In this document: one piece after another, positions 32,214 through 43,678 of the stretch
How positions within the stretch are numbered: position 1 is the first letter of the stretch
Layout of the letters: each line of letters starts with the position of its first letter
Source of the DNA: Costus lasius
Taxonomy: Eukaryota > Streptophyta > Magnoliopsida > Zingiberales > Costaceae
NCBI GenBank assembly: GCA_027563935.2
Contig: CM050453.2
Coordinates: forward strand, 61,798,018 to 61,862,017
Direction: 5' to 3'
DNA length: 64,000 nt
Notes under the pieces: generated by a model
What the model was told of the DNA's origin: nothing
The model's database searches: none
The model's input: only the letters and a program-made list of their open reading frames with translations
Program-made: the position numbers and the translations under genes

Positions 32214-34426
32214 GTAGACTCCGTCATAGCGCTCAGGCTGTCGACGGATCCTTCCCGATCTTCGCGGTTCCCGTGATATCTGAGCCTCAGGTTTTTCAGT
32301 AACCTGTTCTACCGGCTCAGGCTCATCCAACTGTGCTTGACTACTTTGTCCTTCCTCTGGATTCTCATCCAGCTTTATTTCTCTCCCACTGGCTTCTTGC
32401 AGAAGAAACTCCTTCTCAAGAAAAATGGCCGTCCGAGCAACAAATACCTTGTTCTCTTTGGGATCGTAAAAATAATAACCCTTAGTTTCCTTAGGGTAAC
32501 TGACAAAGATACATTTCTCAGATCTGCTCTCCAGTTTCCCAGAGGCGAGCTTTTTGACATAAGCACCCCAGATCCTGATAAATGTCAAGCTCGGCTGTTT
32601 CCCATACCATAACTCGTATGGAGTCTTTGAAACTGCCTTGGATGGCACTCGGTTTAGTACCTTTGCAGCTGTTTCCAGTGCAAATCCCCAAAAGGAGTAT
32701 GGAAGAGTAGCCTGACTCATCATAGAACGAACCATATCAAGTAACGTTCTATTTCTCCTCTCGGACACACCATTCCATTGCGGTGTTCCTGGTGGAGTGA
32801 GCTGTGAGATAATCCCACACTCCTTCAGATAGTCAGTAAACGCATGACTCAAGTATTCTCCACCTCGATCAGAACGAAGTGCCTTGATATTTCGGCCTAG
32901 CTGATTCTATACTTCATTTTTGAACTCTTTGAACTTGTCAAAAGATTCACTTTTATGTCTCATTAAATAGACATACCCATATCTACTGAAATCATCAGTA
33001 AAGGTAATGAAGTACTGATAGCCACCTCTAGCATGTTTACTAAATGGCCCACACACATCACTGTGTATAAGGTCAAGTAAACCTGAAGCCCTTTGACCTT
33101 TGTGAGGAAAAGGAGACTTCGTCATTTTACCCATTAAACAAGCTTTGCATGTATCAATCTCCTCATAGGAGAATGATCCCAGCAGTCCATGATCATGCAA
33201 CCGCTTAATGCGCTTCTTGTTAATATGGCCTAAACGACTATGCCATAGCAAGGTGCTGTCATCAGCATACTTGGCTTTCTTATTATCAATGTTTTGTATA
33301 GAATATTCCTTGTCCAACATGAGTAACCCATTGTTAATTGAACCAGTAGCATAAACAATATTATCAAGAGTAATGTAACACTTTGAAATCTTGCATTCAA
33401 AGGAAAACCCTTTCCTGACAAGAGCAGGAATAGAGATAATATTTTTGGTAATACTGGGTACAAAATAACAATTGTTTAATTCTAATACAATGCCAGATGG
33501 TAATGAGATGTAATAATCCCCTACAGCAACAGCAGCAACCCGTGCCCCGTTTCCAACTCGTAGGTCCACCTCATGCTGTCCCACCTACCTTCTTCTCTTG
33601 AGTTCCTGCACATTTGAACAAATGTGAACTCCACATGCAGTGTCCAACACCCATGAAATGGAAGAAGAAGATAACATGACCTCAGTCACATATATACCTG
33701 AGCCAGAAGCGATGCTTCCCCTCTTATCTCCTTGGAGCGCTTTACAGTCCTTTTTCCAGTGACCCAGCTGGCCACAGTGGAAACACCTGTTGTCCTTTGA
33801 CCGCTTTACCTTCTGTTTCAGACCCTTGCTGTAACTCTTGACAGGGGCTTTGCCCTTCTTCCCCTTCTTCTTGTTCCTGGAAGGAACCATTAAGACAGAG
33901 GTTGAAGGCTTTCCCTTCAGAGTCTCCTCAGTAGTCAAGAGCATATTCAGCAGCTCTGCCGGAGTACAATCGATTTTGTTCATATTAAAGTTAATAATGA
34001 ACGCATCGAAAGAGGGCGGGAGAGACTGCAGAATAATGTCTACAGCAAGCTCCTGGTTGATGGTATGCCCCAGTTTCTCCAGAGCCTCCTTGTGCCCAAT
34101 CATCTTGAGCACGTGAGCTCCCACTGGGCTCCCTTCAGCCAGTTTGCTCTGAAAGAAAAGCTTTGTCAGATTATAGCGTTCTGTCCTCGCCTGTGCAGCA
34201 TACAGCATCTTGAGGTTCGCTATAATCTCTATAGCCGACATATCCTCATGCTGACGCTGCAGCGGTGGCGTCATAGACGCTAGCATTAGGCAAGCGACAT
34301 CAATGCTATCATTGACATGCTTTTCATAGGCATCACGAACGGCCCTTGCGGCGTTCGCAGCGGGTTGAGGCGGCACAGCCGTCTCGAGGACATACAGTTT
34401 CCTCTCTGCCTTAAGAACGATCTTAA
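32214..34426 (-). pseudogene. gag-pol: E3 gag-pol, middle part (most of Gag, protease, integrase)
   Basis: On the minus strand this runs from the E5 insertion down to the E4 insertion. It holds most of Gag with the CCHC knuckle, the LDTACG protease site, and integrase with its zinc region and DDE residues. Two premature TAG codons interrupt it: 33585-33587, where the siblings have CAG just after the protease motif, and 32907-32909, where they have CAA inside integrase. A 6-bp in-frame deletion near 32563-32566 removes two residues from the IWGCEAY motif. With these lesions only Gag and a partial protease could be made even before E4 and E5 arrived. Confidence 0.94.
34422..34426. repeat. target-site duplication of E5 (CTTAA)
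   Basis: CTTAA is repeated at 43598-43602. It lies in the E3 gag near its N-terminus. Confidence 0.94.
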
Positions 34427-36131
34427 TGTTGGAGTATGCCCTTAAGGCTAATGTTTGAGGCCTTTGGGATTGTAATAGTATCATGTAATAAACTCTTATG
34501 TTTATAAAAGGCATGGTTATTATTCAGCTTGTTACCTTGTCTGCTGTAATAAGTGTACTTCTGAATAATGTCTCAAAGCTGTTCAGCTAGGCTGACAGGC
34601 TATAAGTCCTTAGTCGAGATATCTTGGAGAACATGAGACAGCCTTGATATGATAGAGACTAATATGAGTGCTAATCTTATAGGATGCTTCGAGCATGGAA
34701 TAAGATGTAGACTCATGGGTACATTGGATGTACTGGACAGACCCTACTGGGATATTCCATTGCTTGTCACAATGTGAATGATCCTTGTAAGCAACAAGTG
34801 GCACATGTCCTCTGACTTGAGATCACTTGTGTTTCTAAATGAGGATTGTCATTGTCTTGAGCTAGTTCAATATCATTTGAGATATAATGATTATAGACTA
34901 TCTTGGATGGTGAGCTTGAATCAGGTTAGGGCACTTGTGATAGATAAAGGATTGCCGTCTCCTTGTTTAAGGAGTGTGATGTTCTATAGGGCCACACTAT
35001 ATGAGATGATTGAGGAAGTGTATGGCCATACCCAGATGACTATGTTCATCTGATCTAATCATGCTCATCGTATTGGAGTTACAAGCTTGACATGCTTGTC
35101 CAATAAGAACATCCAGTGGCAAAGGACACATGTATGCCTTGTGAATTGAGTCACACTTGTGCTGTGTTTTGGGTGCAGTCTTGGAAGACTCTTTCCTTTA
35201 TATCGGGAGACAGTGATGTGTTGCTAGATACCCCTCACTGATCGTGATAACGTAAGTTATCGTTACCGACATTTAAAGGAAACCCTCAGGGTCGCACAAT
35301 TTGGTGATATGGCTTCCTTAAGTCAGATCGTGTGGACTGAATTGTTTTGGTTCAGTTTAAAGAGATTTAATCTCTGATTGTAAGTGAGATCTGGTCTGAT
35401 CATGTTTGATTGATTAGAGCTTTAGATCGGTAAGCTTCGATCGAGAGAGATGATGCTAGATCGGTGCGATCAGAAGCGTCAGATGATGAAGGGTCAGATC
35501 TAGGACCTTGTGGTCTAATTTGGTCTAGACTTAATTCTGGGCTGATTTGGTTTCGAAATTGAACCAATGAAATTGAACCGGCTCATGGGTTGAGCGCTTG
35601 GTTCAAGAGGGAGAAGAGGTTGCGTTTGGTTCATGGAAACATGAACCATGAACGCCAACTCTTAATCGTTGCCATTTATGGAAAGTTCCATAAGCTAAAC
35701 GCATATGCGTTCATGGCTTGATTACTCTCTAATGCTTTCGGTTTTGCTCTTTGGGCGTGGAGAAAACGGCTTGCTCTTGGAGAAGGCGTTGTTCTTGCGA
35801 AAAGAAGAAAGAGCTCTCGAAAAGAAGGCAGCCCTTTTCATCTAATCTCCTACACACGGTTGAAAGAGCTTGCCAATCTTGCTAGCACAAGACTTGCGCA
35901 AGGAGGAAGCTTTCATCCCTTGTGTGTGATTTCTTTGGAGAAGATCCCTTCGGTCTTTCTTCTTCCAAGCCGCACCATCTACATGGCTATGGTATGATCT
36001 TGTTCTTATCAATCTTTGATAGTTGAACAATTGGCATGCAAACGATTTTAAAACCCTTGCTTCCGCTTGCATCATTTTTCATTAGCGCCATGCTTAGGGT
36101 TTTTGCCCCCTTTATCTTTGGGGTTCCTTCA
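34427..36131 (+). repeat. E5 5' LTR (1705 bp)
   Basis: Starts TGTTGGAGTATGCCC and ends GGTTCCTTCA. The hairpin GATAAC-GTAA-GTTATC is at 35246-35261 and the antisense 64-codon frame at 34610-34804. Confidence 0.97.
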
Positions 36132-37987
36132 ATTGGTATCAGAGCTTGGCTCTTTGCATGCTATTTTGTTTGCTAATGTGATCCATACTTGTTGCGCCTA
36201 CTTTGTTTACATGTTGGATGCGCTTACCTTGGTTTGGTTTCATGAAAGTTGCGCTTGTATCATGGCTTCATGAAGGTTGCGCATGTATCATTTGATGACA
36301 TGTAGTTTGCGCTCCCCCTTGAAGGGGACTCCCTGAAGTTTGCGCTCCCCCTTGAAGGGGACCCCCTTAGATCTAAGGGTTATCAAGCATGTTGTTTGTT
36401 TGTTTGCGCATGTACTAGATGTTTTTAAAAACAAACTTACATCTTGCGCGCATGATTAGATCTAAGGTGTCCCTACAATAAACCCTTAGATGGGTTGATG
36501 GGGTTGAAGTCACCACTAGGTTAGATCCAAGTCTGATCAGACCATCTGACAGCTCAGATGGGTTGACCCAATAGCACCTATGCGCAAGCACAAGGTGGCT
36601 ATAGGTTGACTGCATCTAGGGCGTGTAGCGAGGTCTGGTTGAGACAACTACTGAACACACTTGAGTTAGGCTCGGGGTCACACCCGCTTGCCAAAACTCA
36701 TGGGGTGGTTCAGCCCTTGGGGCATGCATGGTTGACCATTAGGTCAACTCGGGTCAGTTAGGACTCGGTGCATGCAAGGGCAAAGGATCTAGCTAGATGG
36801 ATGAGTGGATCCCCATCAATGGACCATTGTAAGGTTATAGGGATCATAAGGAAATTAAAATTGATGCCATGGGGTTTTTCAAAACTTTTAATTTCAAGAT
36901 GATTGGATCACATGTTGATTGAACCATTTGCTTGTTTATTTAGTCTTATGTGGGTTGCCCTATTGTGTGCTGTGCTGGGGCCTGCGTGCCTGGATTTAAA
37001 ATTGTAAATTAATTTGTGATCTGCGAATCACATTGTACTTAATTTATAATATGTAGTTGACCTACGAGTCAACCTTGTCTAGATAGATCAAATGTATTTG
37101 ATTAGACAAGAGCAAAGGCACACATCCCAAAGGGGCATTCAGCTGGTAACGCACCTGAGGTGCTCTTGGCGCTAGGGCCCTAGGTTGGACCAGATGAGAT
37201 GCCAAGGAGCTCAAGTGAAGACTTAAGTAAATTAAGGTCTTACTAGGGTTCATGGGCTTTTACCACATAAGATCATGCTTTCTTCTTATTGCTTATAATT
37301 AGAATTGCATGTTTAAGTTTATCTTCTGCTATCACCATAGGACTTGCATGATAGTTAAGAAGATAAAAGACCGATAAAATCCAACGCTAATATATCAAGC
37401 TCGTAAGCCTTCTGACGCGAAACCTCACCTTTCTGATTATCGTTGGAGCCGTGTTGAACCCACTCAGTGGGCACGTCCATCTATCTTCAGACGGTGCTGG
37501 ATTTCACCTGCGTGTTACAGAGTTGGGATTTATCCCCTCTCGTTGCTCAGCATAGCACGTGGTGGTCCAGGGAGTAGGTCAGGTCAGCTTGACCATGTTG
37601 GCTACATATGTGGCGCATATGGTAGCACATGGAGGCAGCCATCTCTGGGATCAGAGACTGTGTTGTACCAACTCAGTTGGCACAGTCTGCTGGATCGCCA
37701 AGATGAAGGGGAATCGCACGGGTTGGCGATTGGCTGGGACAGCCTACCAGAAATTAGTGCTTGTTATCTCTGTGCATCTTATCTCGCCTGAGCGGGACGC
37801 GGAGACCAAGTATGAAATCTGGATCCCATCTCACTAAAAGAGTATTACTCTTTCGGACTGTTTACTGGATTTTTCAGTCAGACAAAATAGTGAGAAAAGA
37901 ATCTTTCTTAAGTCCTGGATTGATTCTAAACATTGATACTGACCTTGCTGTTCTTGCTTGTTGTAGATTCCTGCAGCAACGAACACC
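36132..37987 (+). other. E5 untranslated leader
   Basis: Same as the E2 leader: primer-binding site at 36134-36145, hairpin duplication at 36304-36362, no 57-bp insert, splice-acceptor-like TTGTAG ending at 37966. No gene is supportable in it. Confidence 0.85.
36134..36145 (+). other. E5 primer-binding site
   Basis: TGGTATCAGAGC, complementary to tRNA-iMet, 2 bp after the LTR. Confidence 0.95.
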
Positions 37988-40900
37988 ATGAGCTTCAATG
38001 TGCGATCCCTACTGGAAAGGGAGAAGTTTGCTGGGCCGAACTTCTCTGACTGGTTCGGACACCTTAAGATTGTTCTTAAGGCAGAGAGGAAACTGTATGT
38101 CCTCGAGACGGCGATACCGCCGCAGCCCGCTCCGAACGCCGCAAGGGCGGTTCGGGAAGCCTACGAAAAGCACGTCAATGATAGCATTGATGTCGCTTGC
38201 CTGATGCTAGCGTCTATGACGCCACCGCTGCAGCGTCAGCATGAGGATATGTCAGCTATAGAGATTATAGCGAACCTCAAAATGCTGTATGCTGCACAGG
38301 CGAGGACTGAGCGCTATAATCTGACGAAGCTCTTCTTTCAGAGCAAACTGGCTGAGGGGAGCCCAGTGGGAGCTCACGTGCTCAAGATGATTGGGCACAA
38401 GGAGGCTCTAGATAAACTGGGGCATACCATCAACCAGGAGCTTGCTGTAGACATAATTCTACAGTCTCTTCCGCCTTCTTTCGATGCGTTCATCATTAAC
38501 TATAATATGAACAAAATCGATTGTACGCCGGCAGAGCTGTTGAATATGCTCTTGACAACTGAGGAAACTCTGAAGGGTAAGCCTTCAACCTCTGTCTTAA
38601 TGGTTCCTTCTAGGAACAAGAAGAAGGGGAAGAAGGGCAAGGCCCCTGTCAAGAATTACAGCAAGGCCCTGAAACAGAAGGTGAAGCGGTCGAAGGACAA
38701 CAGGTGTTTCCACTGTGGCCAGCTGGGTCACTGGAAAAAGGACTGTAAAGCGCTCCAAGGAGATAAGAGGGGAAGCATCGCTTCTGGCTCAGGTATATAT
38801 GTGACTGAGGTCATGTTATCTTCTTCTACTATATCATGGGTGTTGGACACCGCATGTGGAGTTCACATTTGTTCAAATGTGCAGGAACTCAAGAGAAGAA
38901 GGCAGGTGGGACAGCATGAGGTAGACCTACGAGTTGGAAACGGGGCACGGGTTGCTGCTGTTGCTGTAGGAGACTATTTCATTACTTTACCATCTGGCAT
39001 TGTATTAGAATTAAACAATTGTTACTTTGTACCCAGTATTACCAAGAATATTATCTCTATTCCTGCTCTTGTCAGGAAAGGATTTGCCTTTGAATGCAAG
39101 ATTTCAAAGTGTGTTTTGACTTATGATAATATTGTGTATGCGACTGGTTCAATTAACAATGGGTTATACATGTTGGACATGGAAAATTCTATACAAAACA
39201 TTGATAATAAGAAAGCCAAGTATGCTGATGACAGCACCTTGTTATGGCATAGTCGTTTAGGCCATATAAACGAGAAGCGCATTAAGCGGTTGCATAATCA
39301 TGGACTGCTGGGATCTTTCTCCTATGAGGAGATTGATACATGCAAAGCTTGTTTGATGGGTAAAATGACGAAGTCACCTTTTCTTCACAAAGGTCAAAGG
39401 GCTTCAGGTTTACTGGACCTTATACACAGTGATGTGTGTGGGCCTTTTAGTAAACAAGCCAGAGGTGGCTATCAGTACTTCATTACCTTTACTGATGATT
39501 TCAGTAGGTATGGGTATGTCTATTTAATGAGACATAAAAATGAATCTTTTGACAAGTTCAAAGAGTTCAAAAATGAAGTACAAAATCAGTTAGGCCGAAA
39601 TATCAAGGCACTTCGTTCTGATCGAGGTGGTGAATACCTGAGTCATGCGTTTACTGACTATCTGAAAGAGTGTGGGATTATCTCACAGCTCACTCCGCCA
39701 GGAACACCGCAGTGGAATGGTGTGTCCGAGAGGAGAAATAGAACGTTACTTGATATGGTTCGTTCTATGATGAGTCAGGCTACTCTTCCATACTCCTTTT
39801 GGGGTTTTGCACTGGAAACAGCTGCAAAGGTACTAAACCGAGTGCCATCCAAGGCAGTTTCAAAGACGCCATATGAGTTATGGAATGGGAAACAGCCTAG
39901 CTTGACATTTATCAAGATCTGGGGTTGCGAGGCTTATGTCAAAAAGCTCGCCTCTGGGAAACTAGAGAGCAGATCTGACAAATGCATCTTTGTCGGTTAC
40001 CCTAAGGAAACTAAGGGTTATTATTTCTTCGATCCCAAGGAGAACAAGGTTTTTGTTGCTCGGACGGCCATATTTCTTGAGAAGGAATTTCTTCTGCAAG
40101 AGGCCAGTGGGAGAGAAATAAAGCTGGATGAGAATCCAGAAGAAGGACAAAGTAGTCAAGCACAGTTGGATGAGCCTGAGCCGGTAGATCAGGTTATTGA
40201 ACAACCTGAGGCTCAAATATCACGGGAACCGCGAAGATCGGGTAGGATCCGTCGACAGCCTGAGCGCTATGACGGAGTCTACATCATTGATAATGATGAA
40301 CCCCTAACTTATGCGGATGCGGTCAGTGGACCGGAGTCAGCTAGATGGCTTGAAGCTATGCGAGCCGAGATGGACTCCATGTCAGATAACCAAGTCTGGG
40401 ATTTGGTTGATCCGCCTCCGGGAGTAATCCCTATAGGCTGTAAATGGATCTTCAAGAAGAAGATTGACATGGATGGTAACGTGGTTACCTATAAAGGCAG
40501 GCTAGTTGCGAAAGGTTTCAAACAAATCTACGGGTTAGATTATGATGAAACTTTCTCACCAGTAGCCATGTTTAAGTCTATTCGGATTCTTTTCGCGATA
40601 GCTGCATATTACGATTATGAGATCTGGCAGATGGATGTGAAGACAGCTTTCCTCAATGGAAATCTGGATGAGGATGTGTATATGACACAACCGGAAGGTT
40701 TCACTAGTCCATCAGATCGTCATAAAATATGCAAGTTAAAGAAGTCCATTTATGGACTGAAACAAGCATCAAGAAGCTGGAACATTCGTTTTGATGAATC
40801 AATCTCTGAGTTTGGTTTCATCAAGAACGAAGATGACCCGTGTGTATATAAGAGGTTTAGTGGGAGCGTGATTACATTCCTAATCCTCTACGTCGATGAT

Positions 40901-41872
40901 ATCTTGATCATTGGAAACGATATTCCTGAACTGCATGCTGTTAAGGCATGGTTAGGAAAATGTTTCCAGATGAAAGATCTAGGAGAAGCAGCCTATGTAT
41001 TAGGTGTGAAGATCTACCGGGATAGATCTAAGAGGCTTCTCGGGCTGTGCCAGAGTACCTACATCGATAAGGTCCTGGAGAGATTCCATTTAGAGAATTC
41101 TAAACGTGGATATCTTCCAGTCAGACATGGTCTGAATCTTTCGAAGAGTCAGTGTCCACAAACACAGACTGAGAAAGATGAAATGGACAATACGCCTTAT
41201 GCTTCGGCTATTGGGTCCATAATGTATGCGATGTTGTGTACTCGCCCAGATGTCGCTTACGGGTTAAGCGTGACCAGTCGATTCCAAAGTAATCCAGGTT
41301 TGGCGCACTGGATTGCGGTCAAGAACATTTTAAAATATCTGCGGAGGACCAAAGATATGTTCTTGATATATGGTGGTCAGGAAGAACTCAGTATAGAGGG
41401 ATATACTGACGCTTCGTTCCAGTCAGACCAGGATGATTTCCGATCGCAATCAGGCTATGTTTTTAGCTTGAATGGTGGAGCAGTGGTGTGGAAAAGCTTC
41501 AAACAGTCTACTGTTGCTGATTCCACAACAGAAGCCGAGTATGTTGCAGCCTCGGAAGCATCCAAGGAGGCAGTGTGGATTCGTAAGTTCGTGAGAGAAC
41601 TTGGTGTCGTTCCTTCGAGTGCAGATCCTTTGGTTATCTTCTGTGATAACACTGGAGCTATAGCACAAGCAAAGGAACCTCGGTCGCACCAGAAGTCCAA
41701 GCACATACAGAGACGGTTTCACTTGATCCGGGAGATCATTGATCGTGGCGAGATCAAGATTTGCAAGGTTCATACAGATGACAATCTGGCAGACCCGCTT
41801 ACCAAGCCTCTGGCGCAGCAGAAGCATGAGAAGCACTGTAATAATATGGGTTTGAGATTTCTCAACCATTAG
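37988..41872 (+). CDS. gag-pol: E5 gag-pol polyprotein (1294 aa, intact)
   Basis: The frame has the same domains and residue numbering as the E2 product: CCHC knuckle 240-253, protease D287 in LDTACG, integrase D482, 503-504 and E581, YVDD 968-971, RNase H TEAEY near 1182. Only three base differences from the E2 frame were noticed. Two change residues: Met for Ile in the basic Gag tail, and Phe for Leu in RIL(F/L)AIAAYY. One is silent. At both replaced sites E5 agrees with E4 and E3-like copies more often than E2 does. Nothing suggests inactivation. Confidence 0.97.
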   Translation: MSFNVRSLLEREKFAGPNFSDWFGHLKIVLKAERKLYVLETAIPPQPAPNAARAVREAYEKHVNDSIDVACLMLASMTPPLQRQHEDMSAIEIIANLKMLYAAQARTERYNLTKLFFQSKLAEGSPVGAHVLKMIGHKEALDKLGHTINQELAVDIILQSLPPSFDAFIINYNMNKIDCTPAELLNMLLTTEETLKGKPSTSVLMVPSRNKKKGKKGKAPVKNYSKALKQKVKRSKDNRCFHCGQLGHWKKDCKALQGDKRGSIASGSGIYVTEVMLSSSTISWVLDTACGVHICSNVQELKRRRQVGQHEVDLRVGNGARVAAVAVGDYFITLPSGIVLELNNCYFVPSITKNIISIPALVRKGFAFECKISKCVLTYDNIVYATGSINNGLYMLDMENSIQNIDNKKAKYADDSTLLWHSRLGHINEKRIKRLHNHGLLGSFSYEEIDTCKACLMGKMTKSPFLHKGQRASGLLDLIHSDVCGPFSKQARGGYQYFITFTDDFSRYGYVYLMRHKNESFDKFKEFKNEVQNQLGRNIKALRSDRGGEYLSHAFTDYLKECGIISQLTPPGTPQWNGVSERRNRTLLDMVRSMMSQATLPYSFWGFALETAAKVLNRVPSKAVSKTPYELWNGKQPSLTFIKIWGCEAYVKKLASGKLESRSDKCIFVGYPKETKGYYFFDPKENKVFVARTAIFLEKEFLLQEASGREIKLDENPEEGQSSQAQLDEPEPVDQVIEQPEAQISREPRRSGRIRRQPERYDGVYIIDNDEPLTYADAVSGPESARWLEAMRAEMDSMSDNQVWDLVDPPPGVIPIGCKWIFKKKIDMDGNVVTYKGRLVAKGFKQIYGLDYDETFSPVAMFKSIRILFAIAAYYDYEIWQMDVKTAFLNGNLDEDVYMTQPEGFTSPSDRHKICKLKKSIYGLKQASRSWNIRFDESISEFGFIKNEDDPCVYKRFSGSVITFLILYVDDILIIGNDIPELHAVKAWLGKCFQMKDLGEAAYVLGVKIYRDRSKRLLGLCQSTYIDKVLERFHLENSKRGYLPVRHGLNLSKSQCPQTQTEKDEMDNTPYASAIGSIMYAMLCTRPDVAYGLSVTSRFQSNPGLAHWIAVKNILKYLRRTKDMFLIYGGQEELSIEGYTDASFQSDQDDFRSQSGYVFSLNGGAVVWKSFKQSTVADSTTEAEYVAASEASKEAVWIRKFVRELGVVPSSADPLVIFCDNTGAIAQAKEPRSHQKSKHIQRRFHLIREIIDRGEIKICKVHTDDNLADPLTKPLAQQKHEKHCNNMGLRFLNH

Positions 41873-41881
41873 ATTAAGTGC

Positions 41882-41892
41882 AAGTGGGAGAT
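41882..41892 (+). other. E5 polypurine tract
   Basis: AAGTGGGAGAT directly before the 3' LTR. Confidence 0.9.
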
Positions 41893-43597
41893 TGTTGGAG
41901 TATGCCCTTAAGGCTAATGTTTGAGGCCTTTGGGATTGTAATAGTATCATGTAATAAACTCTTATGTTTATAAAAGGCATGGTTATTATTCAGCTTGTTA
42001 CCTTGTCTGCTGTAATAAGTGTACTTCTGAATAATGTCTCAAAGCTGTTCAGCTAGGCTGACAGGCTATAAGTCCTTAGTCGAGATATCTTGGAGAACAT
42101 GAGACAGCCTTGATATGATAGAGACTAATATGAGTGCTAATCTTATAGGATGCTTCGAGCATGGAATAAGATGTAGACTCATGGGTACATTGGATGTACT
42201 GGACAGACCCTACTGGGATATTCCATTGCTTGTCACAATGTGAATGATCCTTGTAAGCAACAAGTGGCACATGTCCTCTGACTTGAGATCACTTGTGTTT
42301 CTAAATGAGGATTGTCATTGTCTTGAGCTAGTTCAATATCATTTGAGATATAATGATTATAGACTATCTTGGATGGTGAGCTTGAATCAGGTTAGGGCAC
42401 TTGTGATAGATAAAGGATTGCCGTCTCCTTGTTTAAGGAGTGTGATGTTCTATAGGGCCACACTATATGAGATGATTGAGGAAGTGTATGGCCATACCCA
42501 GATGACTATGTTCATCTGATCTAATCATGCTCATCGTATTGGAGTTACAAGCTTGACATGCTTGTCCAATAAGAACATCCAGTGGCAAAGGACACATGTA
42601 TGCCTTGTGAATTGAGTCACACTTGTGCTGTGTTTTGGGTGCAGTCTTGGAAGACTCTTTCCTTTATATCGGGAGACAGTGATGTGTTGCTAGATACCCC
42701 TCACTGATCGTGATAACGTAAGTTATCGTTACCGACATTTAAAGGAAACCCTCAGGGTCGCACAATTTGGTGATATGGCTTCCTTAAGTCAGATCGTGTG
42801 GACTGAATTGTTTTGGTTCAGTTTAAAGAGATTTAATCTCTGATTGTAAGTGAGATCTGGTCTGATCATGTTTGATTGATTAGAGCTTTAGATCGGTAAG
42901 CTTCGATCGAGAGAGATGATGCTAGATCGGTGCGATCAGAAGCGTCAGATGATGAAGGGTCAGATCTAGGACCTTGTGGTCTAATTTGGTCTAGACTTAA
43001 TTCTGGGCTGATTTGGTTTCGAAATTGAACCAATGAAATTGAACCGGCTCATGGGTTGAGCGCTTGGTTCAAGAGGGAGAAGAGGTTGCGTTTGGTTCAT
43101 GGAAACATGAACCATGAACGCCAACTCTTAATCGTTGCCATTTATGGAAAGTTCCATAAGCTAAACGCATATGCGTTCATGGCTTGATTACTCTCTAATG
43201 CTTTCGGTTTTGCTCTTTGGGCGTGGAGAAAACGGCTTGCTCTTGGAGAAGGCGTTGTTCTTGCGAAAAGAAGAAAGAGCTCTCGAAAAGAAGGCAGCCC
43301 TTTTCATCTAATCTCCTACACACGGTTGAAAGAGCTTGCCAATCTTGCTAGCACAAGACTTGCGCAAGGAGGAAGCTTTCATCCCTTGTGTGTGATTTCT
43401 TTGGAGAAGATCCCTTCGGTCTTTCTTCTTCCAAGCCGCACCATCTACATGGCTATGGTATGATCTTGTTCTTATCAATCTTTGATAGTTGAACAATTGG
43501 CATGCAAACGATTTTAAAACCCTTGCTTCCGCTTGCATCATTTTTCATTAGCGCCATGCTTAGGGTTTTTGCCCCCTTTATCTTTGGGGTTCCTTCA
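41893..43597 (+). repeat. E5 3' LTR (1705 bp)
   Basis: Same length and, by eye, same sequence as the 5' LTR. The hairpin is at 42712-42727. It is followed by TSD CTTAA and the N-terminal E3 gag. Confidence 0.97.
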
Positions 43598-43678
43598 CTT
43601 AAGGTGTCCGAACCAGTCTGAGAAGTTTGGCCCAGCAAACTTCTCCCTTTCCAGTAGGGATCGCACATTGAAGCTCAT
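43598..43678 (-). pseudogene. gag-pol: E3 gag-pol, N-terminal end
   Basis: On the minus strand the ATG at 43678-43676 opens MSFNVRSLLEREKFAGPNF, the Gag N-terminus shared by the family. The E5 insertion cuts it after about 25 codons, and the frame continues at 34421. The splice-acceptor-like motif lies just upstream at 43700-43701. Confidence 0.93.

Larger units (their letters stand above)
34427..43597 (+). mobile_element. E5: intact copia element nested in E3 gag
   Basis: A 9171-bp element with two 1705-bp LTRs in which I saw no difference, and an intact 1294-codon frame. It matches E2 nearly base for base. Both E5 LTRs share GTTAGGGCAC (E2: GTTAAGGCAC) and one T fewer in a T-run. Because the TSD and flanks differ from those of E2, it is a separate insertion and not a copied segment. 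Confidence 0.97.

Noticed and set aside
5566..43597. E2 and E5 as one segmental duplication
   Set aside because: Their TSDs and flanking sequences differ, and each LTR pair carries its own private variants. They are separate insertions.
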